Positions 54,154-62,622 of a DNA stretch of 64,000 nt are shown here, in pieces. The translations under genes and the position numbers were made by a program. Every line of letters begins with the position of its first letter. The first letter of the stretch is position 1. Origin of the DNA: Bacteroidales bacterium (GTDB lineage: Bacteria > Bacteroidota > Bacteroidia > Bacteroidales > F082); NCBI GenBank assembly GCA_024400425.1, contig JAKSMV010000010.1, positions 1-64,000 on the forward strand. Direction: 5' to 3'. Under the pieces are notes generated by a model that made no database searches, had not been told where the DNA came from, and worked only from the letters and a program-made list of their open reading frames with translations.

Positions 54154-55182
54154 TCATTCCTTCATCAGTCTCTTCAGCAAGTTGCTGAAATCAGCAATGT
54201 CTTGTTCAGTGGTATCGAATGCACACATCCAACGCACCACGTCGGCATCCTCGTCCCAATCATAGAAGAAATAGTGATTTTGCAACTCTTTCCACACCTT
54301 TCGTGGCAGTTGGGCGAACACGCCGTTGGCTTGCACTGGATAGACGACCTTCACGCCAGGGATGTCTTTCACCGAATTGTAGAGCAACTGCGCCATACGG
54401 TTGGAATGCTCTGCATTGCGTCGCCACAAGTCGTTGGCGAAATAGGCATCGAATTGCGCTGCGATGAAGCGCATCTTCGAGCAAAGCTGCATAGCCTGCT
54501 TACGACGATACTTGAAGCCTTCAGCCAAAACGGGATTCAGCAACACGACGGCCTCCCCCATCATCAGTCCGTTCTTCGTGCCGCCAAACGAAACCGCATC
54601 CACGCCAAGGTCAGTGGTCATCTCCTTAAAGGTGCAATTCAACGCCACGGCAGCATTGCCAAGGCGGGCACCATCGATGTGGAGATACATCTTATATTCG
54701 TGCGCCAGATCCACCAAAGCCTTGATTTCGTCGAGCGTGTAGAGTGTGCCGAGTTCTGTAGGTTGCGTGATGCTGATGGCCTTGGGTTGTGAATGATGCT
54801 CGAAACCGAAGCAATGGAGCTGTGTCTCCACCAATTCGGGCGTCAACTTGCCATCAGGCGTGGGTACGGTGAGCAAACGGCAACCCACAATACGCGACGG
54901 AGCGCCGCATTCATCCACGTTGATATGAGCCGTCTCGGCACACACAACTGCCTCGTGACTGCGCACCATGGCATCGATACACAAAGTGTTACATCCCGTG
55001 CCATTGAAGGCGAAATACACATTAGCTTGTTCGCCAAAATGCTGGCGGAAAAGTTTTTCCGTTGCAGCACAATACTCGTCGTCGCCGTATGCCAAAGCAT
55101 GTTGCTCGTTGACACGCGCGATGGATTCCAAAACTTCAGGGCAAATGCCCGAATGATTATCGCTTCCGAAACCTCTTTTCAT
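54154..55182 (-). CDS. Low-specificity L-threonine aldolase-like PLP enzyme
   Basis: 342 residues from ATG 55182 (MKRGFGSDNHSGICPEVLES, the normal family start). Fold type I PLP enzyme with YFAFNGTGCNTLCIDAM, IDGARLGNAAVALN and the cofactor Lys in VDAVSFGGTKNGLMMGEAVV. It cleaves threonine or allo-threonine to glycine and acetaldehyde, and related beta-eliminating lyases are the main alternative. Own promoter at 55201-55208. Confidence 0.93.
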   Translation of the reverse strand: MKRGFGSDNHSGICPEVLESIARVNEQHALAYGDDEYCAATEKLFRQHFGEQANVYFAFNGTGCNTLCIDAMVRSHEAVVCAETAHINVDECGAPSRIVGCRLLTVPTPDGKLTPELVETQLHCFGFEHHSQPKAISITQPTELGTLYTLDEIKALVDLAHEYKMYLHIDGARLGNAAVALNCTFKEMTTDLGVDAVSFGGTKNGLMMGEAVVLLNPVLAEGFKYRRKQAMQLCSKMRFIAAQFDAYFANDLWRRNAEHSNRMAQLLYNSVKDIPGVKVVYPVQANGVFAQLPRKVWKELQNHYFFYDWDEDADVVRWMCAFDTTEQDIADFSNLLKRLMKE

Positions 55183-55200
55183 GATGATAGAATTTGTGTG

Positions 55201-55208
55201 CAAAAATA
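55201..55208 (-). promoter_or_regulatory. -7 element TATTTTTG for the aldolase gene
   Basis: Minus-strand TATTTTTG 19 bp upstream of ATG 55182. Confidence 0.6.
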
Positions 55209-55242
55209 TCGTTTTTTGCAACACGCGAAGACGAAAAACGCA

Positions 55243-56181
55243 TCAAAGCATCTTTGAGCGTTTGATGAGGTAGCTGGTCAGGATTTGGTTGTAGTCCTTA
55301 TTAATATCAGCTTCCACATAGTCGATTTGATATTGGTAGCAATGCTTCAGCACGGCTTCCTTGCGTTCCGCCATCAGTTGCCGGTAGCGCTGCTGCACCT
55401 CTACGGGATTGAGTTTCAGCATGTCGCCCGTCTCCAAATCGACAAAACGGTACGGGCGGTTTTCGAAGTCGAGGTTTTGCTCCAAGTCGCCATCATAGAC
55501 GTGGAACAAGATGACTTCGTGTTTGTTGAACTTCAGGTGTTCGAGAGCCTCAAACAGTTGGTTGTAGTCGTCGAGGCTATCCAGAAGGTCAGTGAAGATG
55601 ACCACCAACGAGCGTCGATGCGTCATCTCGGCAATCTGATGCAGGCATTGCGTCGTTGAGGTTGTCTTCTTTTGCGTCTTGTCATAGTTGGCAATCAAAC
55701 TCTCTAACTGACTATAAACAAGTTTGTTATGTGCAGCAGACGACTTAGCTGCTTCATGAAAGGCAATGGTCTCGTCGAACAAATCCAAGCCCACAGCATC
55801 ACGTTGGCGGCGCATCAACTCCATCAGCGAGGCGGCAGCATAGACCGAGAAGAACAGCTTGTTGGGATGCTCGAAATCAATCTTTTGACGCACAGGGAAA
55901 CACATGCTCGAACTTTGGTCGATGACAAGTTGACAGCGTAAGTTGGTCTCCTCTTCGTAGCGCTTCACGAAAAGTTTCTCGGTTCGGCCATACAATTTCC
56001 AGTCGATATGACGGATTGGTTCGCCCGTGTTGTAAAGGCGGTGTTCGGCAAACTCAACGGAGAATCCATGGAACGGACTTTTGTGAAGGCCCGTGATGAA
56101 GCCTTCGACAATCTGCCGCGCCAAAAACTCCAAACTGCCGAACTGGGTCAAGCGGTTCCTATCGATGGAAAAGCCCGTCAT
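55243..56181 (-). CDS. DUF58 family protein (vWA-like)
   Basis: 312 residues. The DUF58 signature region is GEPIRHIDWKLYGRTEKLFVK followed by VIDQSSSMCFP, a D-x-S-x-S metal-site strand of vWA-like domains, then a second strand VVIFTDLLDSLDDYNQL. DUF58 proteins usually lie next to a MoxR ATPase and BatA/B, where they are thought to act in maturation of large complexes. No MoxR gene is visible here: the neighbours are an aldolase and thioredoxin. No signal peptide; cytosolic. Confidence 0.9.
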   Translation of the reverse strand: MTGFSIDRNRLTQFGSLEFLARQIVEGFITGLHKSPFHGFSVEFAEHRLYNTGEPIRHIDWKLYGRTEKLFVKRYEEETNLRCQLVIDQSSSMCFPVRQKIDFEHPNKLFFSVYAAASLMELMRRQRDAVGLDLFDETIAFHEAAKSSAAHNKLVYSQLESLIANYDKTQKKTTSTTQCLHQIAEMTHRRSLVVIFTDLLDSLDDYNQLFEALEHLKFNKHEVILFHVYDGDLEQNLDFENRPYRFVDLETGDMLKLNPVEVQQRYRQLMAERKEAVLKHCYQYQIDYVEADINKDYNQILTSYLIKRSKML

Positions 56182-56199
56182 GATATAAAATTCTATTTA

Positions 56200-56355
56200 T
56201 CAAGAATTAGAGAATTAGAGAAAGAGACAACCTGTTACTGAAGTTTTGTGCGCAGCGCGCCTTTGAATTCGAGAATCAATTCTCCAATTCTCGCGCAAAG
56301 CGCAAACTTCAAGTAAGTCAGCGTCAAAGCAATTCTCTCATTCTCTAATTCTTGA
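56200..56355. repeat. Nested long inverted repeat between DUF58 and trxA
   Basis: Outer arms 56200-56222 and 56333-56355 are inverted copies with one mismatch in 23 bp (tcaagaattagagaattag...). Inside lie a second imperfect pair, gaagttttgtgcgcagcgcg (56240-56259) and cgcgcaaagcgcaaacttc (56292-56310), and a central GAGAATcaATTCTC. The whole could fold into one long hairpin. No gene. Confidence 0.85.
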
Positions 56356-56402
56356 CATAAAAATTAGAGGAATATCACAAATAATCCTTAATCAGGATAT
56401 TC

Positions 56403-56720
56403 TCAGAACAGCTTCTCGAGTTTTTCGACGAAGACCTTCTTAGGAGCAGCGCCGACATTCTTATCGACCACTTGGCCACCTTTGAAGAACAGCACCGAAG
56501 GGATGTTCATGATGCCGAACTTGGCTGCGGTGTCGCTGCATTCTTCCACGTCGCATTTCACGGCAATCATCTTGCCTTCGTATTCTTCCGAGATTTCCTC
56601 GACGATAGGTTCAACCTTCTTGCAAGGGCCACACCATGTAGCGCCAAAGTCAACCATTACTGGAAGTTCCGATTTCAGGACGACTTCTTCGAATTGGTCG
56701 TCAGTCATTTGAATAACCAT
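56403..56720 (-). CDS. trxA: Thioredoxin
   Basis: 105 residues, the usual size. The redox site is W29-CGPC-K, followed by VEPIVEEISEEYEGKMIAVKCDVEEC and the cis-Pro strand NIPSVLFFKGGQVVD. It reduces cytosolic disulfides as an electron donor. No signal peptide. The gene follows dnaE on the same strand, with its own -7 box inside the gap. Confidence 0.95.
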   Translation of the reverse strand: MVIQMTDDQFEEVVLKSELPVMVDFGATWCGPCKKVEPIVEEISEEYEGKMIAVKCDVEECSDTAAKFGIMNIPSVLFFKGGQVVDKNVGAAPKKVFVEKLEKLF

Positions 56721-56797
56721 AATATTCTATTTTTGATTGTTAATGTTGATTTACTTATCAGGATGCACATTGCATCATTTCTTTTTGAATCAGTCCG

Positions 56798-56805
56798 CAA
56801 AAGTA
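56798..56805 (-). promoter_or_regulatory. -7 element TACTTTTG for trxA
   Basis: Minus-strand TACTTTTG about 78 bp upstream of ATG 56720. Confidence 0.55.
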
Positions 56806-56816
56806 ATAAAAATGTT

Positions 56817-59800
56817 TTACCTCAAATCAAATTCCACAAAATCCATTTTCTCGAAATGTTTCAGCACTTCGTTGGCGTTGACGGTGCCCTTGCGAGGCGA
56901 CATGTTGCATGACAACTGGTTTTTCTTGTCAATCAGATGAATCCTGTAGTGTTGCTTGCCCGGGTTTTCCTTGATGACCTTGATGAAATCCTTCATTTTA
57001 TCTTCATCCATTTCATCAACATCAAGGGTGAGGTAAACCGTCTTTGAAGTCGTTTCAAGCAAGGCATCAAGCATACGCACCTCGGTGAAATATGGCTCAA
57101 GTGTTGTAGGAGCTGCGGTCGGGTCTTGTCCGGCTTTTGGATAAGGCTTCCTGAGCGTTCCCGAAAGCAAGACATACTCGTTGAGTACCAACAACTTCTG
57201 GCAATTCCGATAGTTCTCCTTGAACAAGCTGAACGAGTAGGAACCCGTCTGGTCTTCAATGGTAAAGCGTCCGTAAGGGTTACCGTTTTTGGCCATATAT
57301 TCCTCTGCCTTCGTGATTTGTCCTCCCAAACGAATCGGCATGCCATCGTTCTTCACGGGATCTTGCATGGCATTGAGAAGGCCGTCAATCTTCATGTTGG
57401 CGAAATATTTCAGCGGCAGGTGATACACTTCCATCGGGTGGCTTGAGATGTAGAATCCCAAAGCATCGAGCTCCATCTGCAATTCCTTCATCTTGCTCCA
57501 CGGCTCGCAATCGGGCAGCGGGATGCTAAAGGCATCACCTTCCCCATTTTCGTCACCGAAGCCGAACAAGTCGAACTGCACCGAGTTTTTCTTTTCCTTG
57601 TAGGAGGCCACCATTCGCAAGGCGCGTTCAGAGAAAGGCACCGAGTCGTTTTCCTTGACTTGGAACAGCATGGCGCGATGGAAGCCCGGGAACGAATCGA
57701 AGCAGCCCGCCTGGTCCATGCTTTCCAAAGCGCGACGGTTGAGGCCTTTATCCGAAACGCGGACGAGGAAGTCGGTGAAATCCTTGAACTTGCCATTCTT
57801 TTCGCGTTCTTCCACGATGCCAGCCACAGCCGCTTCACCCACATTCTTGATGCCGCCCATGCCATAGCGGATTTCGCCCTTGTCGTTGACGGAGAACTTG
57901 TATTCCGACTCGTTGACATCAGGTCCCAACACGGCGATTTTCATGCGCTTGCATTCCTCGGTCATGAAATTCACTTTCTTGATGTCGCCCAATTCGTTGT
58001 TCAGCACTGCCGCCATGAACTCGGCAGGATAGTGTGCCTTAAGGTAGGCCGTCTGATACGAAACCCACGAATAGCAAGCTGCGTGCGACTTGTTGAAGGC
58101 GTAGGATGCGAACTTCTTCCACTCTTCCCAAATCTTGTTCAAACGCTTCTCGACCTCGGCCTCTGGCAAATTCTCCGTCTTGGTAAGCTTGGCCACACCT
58201 TGTTTCATGAACTTGCCGTAAAGCTCTTCCATCTTAGCCAACTGCTTCTTACCCATAGCCTTACGCAAGGTATCCGACTCGCCTCTCGTGAAATCGGCCA
58301 ACTCGCGCGACAGCAGCATCACCTGCTCTTGATAGACGCAGATGCCATAGGTGTCGCCCAAGTATTTCTCCATACACTGGAAGTCGTAGGTAATCTCTTT
58401 ACGGCCTTGCTTTCGCTCAATGAACTCAGGGATGTTGTCCATAGGTCCCGGACGATAGAGCGCATTCATTGCAATGATATCGCCAATGACGGTAGGCTTC
58501 AGATTAATAAGGTGTTTCTGCATACCCGGCGATTCGAACTGGAACGTGCCGATGGTCTGACCCGATGCATAAAGAGCGTAGGTCTCGGCATCGTCAATCG
58601 GGATGTGGTCAATATCGACATCGATGCCGCGGGTATGCTTGATGTTGTGCAAGGCATCCTTGATGAGCGTCAAGGTCTTCAAGCCGAGGAAGTCCATCTT
58701 GATCAAGCCCACCGATTCAATGACGTGGCCATCATATTGCGTCACCACCACGTCCTTGCCACTCACCTTATCCTTGATGGCAGCCACAGGAGCCACATCG
58801 GTCAAATCCTGGGCACCAATGATGACGCCGCAAGCATGAACGCCAATCTGGCGGTTGGTGTCTTCCAACTCCGAGGCATAGGTCAACATGCTACTGATGT
58901 TCTCGTCGTCGCCTTCCACCATGCCCTTCAACTCTGGCACATACTTATAGCAGTTTTTCAGATTCACTTTAGGCATCTTCTTCGGCAAGGTACCTTCAAC
59001 CGCTTTCACAGCCTCTTCATCGAACTCTTTCTCAGGGATATAGCCTTTGATTTTAGCCACATCCGACAGCGGAACCTTCTGCACACGGCCCACATCGGCC
59101 ACAGCGCTCTTGGCCGCCATGGTGCCGTATGTGATGATATGCGCCACCTTCTCCTTTCCGTATTTTTCGGTGACCCAATCCAGCACACGTTCGCGACCAT
59201 CGTCATCGAAGTCAACGTCAATATCGGGCAACGAGATACGGTCGGGGTTAAGGAAACGCTCAAACAGCAAGTCGTATTTTAACGGGTCTAAATCGGTAAT
59301 TTTCAAGCAATAAGCCACAACGGAACCAGCCGCCGAGCCACGGCCTGGACCTACCGAAACGCCCAATTCCTCACGAGCGCCACGGATATAGTCTTGAACG
59401 ATAAGGAAGTAGCCAGGGAAACCCATGGTCTTCATCACATGAAGTTCAAAGATGATACGTTCTTTCTGTTCTTCCGTCAGTTCCTCGCCATAACGCATTC
59501 TTGCACCTTTCCAAGTGAGTTCGGCAAGGTAATCGGCCTCCAGCTTGATACGATACAGGCGGTCGTAGCCACCCAGTTTCTTCACCTTCTTCTCGGCCTC
59601 TTCCTGACTCAGCACCACTTCGCCATGTTCATTGCGTGTAAACTCATCAAACAATTCCTGTTCGGTGAATTTCTGACGGTATTCTTCTTCAGTCCCAAAC
59701 TCTTCAGGGATTGGGAACATTGGCATAATCGGGTCGGAATCAATGCTGTAAGTCTCAACCTTATCGACGATTTCCTGCGTATTTTCGAGTGCGAAAGGTA

Positions 59801-61436
59801 CATCGGCGAAAATCTTTCCCATCTCAGCCGGGGTCTTCAGCCATTCCTGTTTGGTATAGTGCATTCGCGTTGCATCGTCCAAGTCCTTGCCCGTCGAGAG
59901 GCAAATCAGTCGGTCGTGAGCTTCGGCATGTTCTTCTTCCACGAAGTGCACGTCGTTGGTAGCCACCACCTTGATATCATATTTCTTGGCCAAGTCGAGA
60001 AGCACCTTATTGACTTCCTTCTGACGTTCATAAACTTCGGTATCACCACCAGGCTTATCCGTTTTATGTCGTTGTATTTCAAGATAATAATCTTCACCAA
60101 AAAGTTCCTTGAACCACCTGATGCTTTCTTCGGCACCAGCCATGTCGCCATTCATGATTTTCTGAGGAACTTCACCGCCCAAACAGGCTGAGCAGCAAAT
60201 CAGGCCTTCATGATATTGTTGCAAAAGGCTGTGGTCGATACGCGGATTGTAGTAGAAACCATCCGTATAGGCGATGGAACTCAGTTTGCAAAGGCTGTGA
60301 TAACCAGTCTTGTTCTTGGCTAATAATATTAGGTGCCATCCCCTATCCTGACGGCCATCGCGCTTGTCGATGCTGACGGGAGCGCAATAGGTCTCGATGC
60401 CGAAAATCGGCTTGAAGAACTGGCCCTTAAGCTTGTCGATTTCTGCTTGGGCGTTTGCCTTTTCCTCATCGGTAGCGTCTTCTTTCTTCAAGATGGCTTC
60501 CTGCTCCTTGATGGCATCCTTCACGCCTCCGTTTTCCTTGTTCACCGTATCAGCCAAATCCTTGATGCCGAACATGTTGCCATGGTCGGTAAGCGCAATG
60601 CTGAACATACCGTTCTTCTTGCATTTCTTCACCAAATCGGGCACCTTCGACATGCCATCCAAGATGGAATAATGCGAGTGGACATGCAGGTGAGTAAAAT
60701 GTTGTGGCACATAGTCATCATTGACGATGACCTCTTCTTTAGGTTGTTCCTCTTCTTCGAAATTGGCTTCCACAACGATGCCCGCAGGCTGCATCACATC
60801 GGGATTGGCAGCTTGGAAATCAGCGAAGAACTGGGCATCGACATGCAAGTCGGTTTCGTCGAGCACTTTGCGGCGCAACAGTTCGAGAAATACACGAGCC
60901 GTAGCTTCAACATCGGCGCATGCATTATGGGCCGAATCGAAGTCCTCACCAAACAAGAGATGATGTATCTCGTTCAGCTTCGGGAACTTGAAATGGCCGT
61001 TCTTTCCTCCAGGCAACATGCAGAAGTTGGCGGTCTTCTCCGTGCAAGTGTCCACAATCTGCCAACGGCGCAAAGGATTTTCGCGTCCCATGCGCAAGAA
61101 CTCGCAACCCAACACATTGAGGTCGAACTGTATGTTATGTCCGACGAGATACTGAGCCTTGGCAGCCGATGCCATGAAGATATCCAGCACTTCGCCGAGC
61201 GGCTTGCCATGCTTGCGGGCATAGTCGGTCGAGATATGGTGCACCATCATGGCGTCGATGGGGATCTCGTAACCCTCAGGGATGACGATATGGTTGTGAG
61301 CCTCAACGAGATGACCTTTGTCGTCGTGGATTTGCCATGCCAACTGCACCATCCTTGGCCAGTTATCGAAGTCGCTCAACGGAGCATTATTAATCTTGGG
61401 CAGACCAGTGGTCTCGGTATCGAATACTAGGAACAT
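56817..61436 (-). CDS. dnaE: DNA polymerase III alpha subunit with N-terminal epsilon-type exonuclease
   Basis: 1,539 residues; typical DnaE proteins are about 1,150-1,250. Residues 1-215 are a DEDDh exonuclease (ExoI FLVFDTETTGLP, ExoII YLVGHNIQFDLNVLG, ExoIII HNACADVEAT). From about residue 240 comes the PHP domain FTHLHVHSHYSILDGMSKV, with a charged insertion (ILKKEDATDEEKANAQAEID) near 310. The polymerase core contains VGPGRGSAAGS and the catalytic PDIDVDFDDDGRERVLDW. The helix-hairpin-helix and OB-fold regions (IRLGGQITKAEEYMAKNGNP) follow. So polymerisation and proofreading are probably on one chain. Its -7 box is at 61499-61506. Confidence 0.95.
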   Translation of the reverse strand: MFLVFDTETTGLPKINNAPLSDFDNWPRMVQLAWQIHDDKGHLVEAHNHIVIPEGYEIPIDAMMVHHISTDYARKHGKPLGEVLDIFMASAAKAQYLVGHNIQFDLNVLGCEFLRMGRENPLRRWQIVDTCTEKTANFCMLPGGKNGHFKFPKLNEIHHLLFGEDFDSAHNACADVEATARVFLELLRRKVLDETDLHVDAQFFADFQAANPDVMQPAGIVVEANFEEEEQPKEEVIVNDDYVPQHFTHLHVHSHYSILDGMSKVPDLVKKCKKNGMFSIALTDHGNMFGIKDLADTVNKENGGVKDAIKEQEAILKKEDATDEEKANAQAEIDKLKGQFFKPIFGIETYCAPVSIDKRDGRQDRGWHLILLAKNKTGYHSLCKLSSIAYTDGFYYNPRIDHSLLQQYHEGLICCSACLGGEVPQKIMNGDMAGAEESIRWFKELFGEDYYLEIQRHKTDKPGGDTEVYERQKEVNKVLLDLAKKYDIKVVATNDVHFVEEEHAEAHDRLICLSTGKDLDDATRMHYTKQEWLKTPAEMGKIFADVPFALENTQEIVDKVETYSIDSDPIMPMFPIPEEFGTEEEYRQKFTEQELFDEFTRNEHGEVVLSQEEAEKKVKKLGGYDRLYRIKLEADYLAELTWKGARMRYGEELTEEQKERIIFELHVMKTMGFPGYFLIVQDYIRGAREELGVSVGPGRGSAAGSVVAYCLKITDLDPLKYDLLFERFLNPDRISLPDIDVDFDDDGRERVLDWVTEKYGKEKVAHIITYGTMAAKSAVADVGRVQKVPLSDVAKIKGYIPEKEFDEEAVKAVEGTLPKKMPKVNLKNCYKYVPELKGMVEGDDENISSMLTYASELEDTNRQIGVHACGVIIGAQDLTDVAPVAAIKDKVSGKDVVVTQYDGHVIESVGLIKMDFLGLKTLTLIKDALHNIKHTRGIDVDIDHIPIDDAETYALYASGQTIGTFQFESPGMQKHLINLKPTVIGDIIAMNALYRPGPMDNIPEFIERKQGRKEITYDFQCMEKYLGDTYGICVYQEQVMLLSRELADFTRGESDTLRKAMGKKQLAKMEELYGKFMKQGVAKLTKTENLPEAEVEKRLNKIWEEWKKFASYAFNKSHAACYSWVSYQTAYLKAHYPAEFMAAVLNNELGDIKKVNFMTEECKRMKIAVLGPDVNESEYKFSVNDKGEIRYGMGGIKNVGEAAVAGIVEEREKNGKFKDFTDFLVRVSDKGLNRRALESMDQAGCFDSFPGFHRAMLFQVKENDSVPFSERALRMVASYKEKKNSVQFDLFGFGDENGEGDAFSIPLPDCEPWSKMKELQMELDALGFYISSHPMEVYHLPLKYFANMKIDGLLNAMQDPVKNDGMPIRLGGQITKAEEYMAKNGNPYGRFTIEDQTGSYSFSLFKENYRNCQKLLVLNEYVLLSGTLRKPYPKAGQDPTAAPTTLEPYFTEVRMLDALLETTSKTVYLTLDVDEMDEDKMKDFIKVIKENPGKQHYRIHLIDKKNQLSCNMSPRKGTVNANEVLKHFEKMDFVEFDLR

Positions 61437-61498
61437 ATAGGGTTTTCTATTAAAAGATTACTGATTATCAGCGCAAAGCGCCTCCATAAATTGAGCCT

Positions 61499-61506
61499 CA
61501 AAAATA
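61499..61506 (-). promoter_or_regulatory. -7 element TATTTTTG for dnaE
   Basis: Minus-strand TATTTTTG 63 bp upstream of ATG 61436. Confidence 0.5.
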
Positions 61507-61559
61507 AGCGTAATTTTGGAACGGCGCAAGTCCCACTTCAAAAAAAATCGGAGCGAGAA

Positions 61560-62438
61560 CTACTTTTCCGTCAAAATCATAAACAGAATGGAGAACAAAA
61601 TGAGAGCCACACCGATAGCCACATTGAGCGTGAAGGCTTCGTGAAACACCACCGTACCGATGAAGATGGCCGTCAGAGGCTCCAAGATGCCGAGGATGGA
61701 AGTTTTGGTGGCACCCACCGATTTAGTAGCCGCCGCCAAAGTAATGGTGGCGATTGTGGTAGGCAGCACTGCCAGACCTAGTATATTGAGCCAGCATGAA
61801 GTGTCGGGCACTGCGTTGAGTTTCAATCCGAAGCCCGAGAGGCAGAACAGCATCACCGAACCGATGAAGAAGCAATAGAAGGTCAACGTAAGATTCGGCA
61901 AAGCCTTGATTTGCTTGCTCTGGTTGACGATGACAATAAACAAGGTATAGCAGAGGCCCGAAGCCACCACCAGCGCGATGCCACGCCAATCGATGAAGCC
62001 ACCCTCACCTTTCAGCGAGAGGAGTACCGCCCCGGCCACGCCCGCGAAGATGGAAATCCAGGTTTGCCACGAAGGTTTTTGGCCGAGAAAGACCATAATC
62101 AGGGCCACCATGATGGGATAGACATAAAGAATGCTCGTAGCGATGCCAGATGGGATGTATTTGTAAGATTCAAACAAGGTCAGGCTACATGCCGTGAACA
62201 AAATGCCCACTATCGTCATCAGTCCAAACTGCTTCCATGTGATGCGGACTTGCTTCTTTGCCAACAGCATGAAAACTAACATCAGCACTGTTGCCACACC
62301 ATAACGATAGAACAGCAACGAGTTGACATCCAACCCCTTATTGATGACAGGCACGCCAAACAACGGATTCATGCCATAGGTGATACCCGAAATGATACCG
62401 GCCAAATAGCCCCAACTGAGTCTGCTTTTATTCTCCAT
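61560..62438 (-). CDS. EamA/DMT family transporter
   Basis: 292 residues from ATG 62438, with ten hydrophobic segments and the two-fold EamA repeat. First half: IISGITYGMNPLFGVPV, LLFYRYGVATVLMLVFML, SYKYIPSGIATSILYVYPIM. Second half: WRGIALVVASGLCYTLFIVI, AVLPTTIATITLAAATKSVG, SILGILEPLTAIFIGTVVFHE. It exports or imports small metabolites; the substrate is unknown. Confidence 0.92.
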   Translation of the reverse strand: MENKSRLSWGYLAGIISGITYGMNPLFGVPVINKGLDVNSLLFYRYGVATVLMLVFMLLAKKQVRITWKQFGLMTIVGILFTACSLTLFESYKYIPSGIATSILYVYPIMVALIMVFLGQKPSWQTWISIFAGVAGAVLLSLKGEGGFIDWRGIALVVASGLCYTLFIVIVNQSKQIKALPNLTLTFYCFFIGSVMLFCLSGFGLKLNAVPDTSCWLNILGLAVLPTTIATITLAAATKSVGATKTSILGILEPLTAIFIGTVVFHEAFTLNVAIGVALILFSILFMILTEK

Positions 62439-62463
62439 TTTCAAAATACCTCAAAAAAGATTG

Positions 62464-62471
62464 CAAAAATA
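62464..62471 (-). promoter_or_regulatory. -7 element TATTTTTG for the EamA gene
   Basis: Minus-strand TATTTTTG 25 bp upstream of ATG 62438. Confidence 0.6.
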
Positions 62472-62622
62472 CCGATTTTTTCTCTCCCCCACAGTTGAAA
62501 TTTTGGCTGCCACGGACTATTCTTTAATAGGATTATGGAAAAAGAATCACCTGTGCCCACCTTTGGCACACCTTTATTGTCACTTTGCAGCATCGGAACA
62601 AACAAAAAAAACACCATACACT

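Noticed and set aside
57660..59282. A 540-codon plus-strand frame opposite dnaE (and others at 59394-60191 and 60333-61430)
   Set aside because: Antisense shadow of the polymerase gene with no recognisable motif or promoter.
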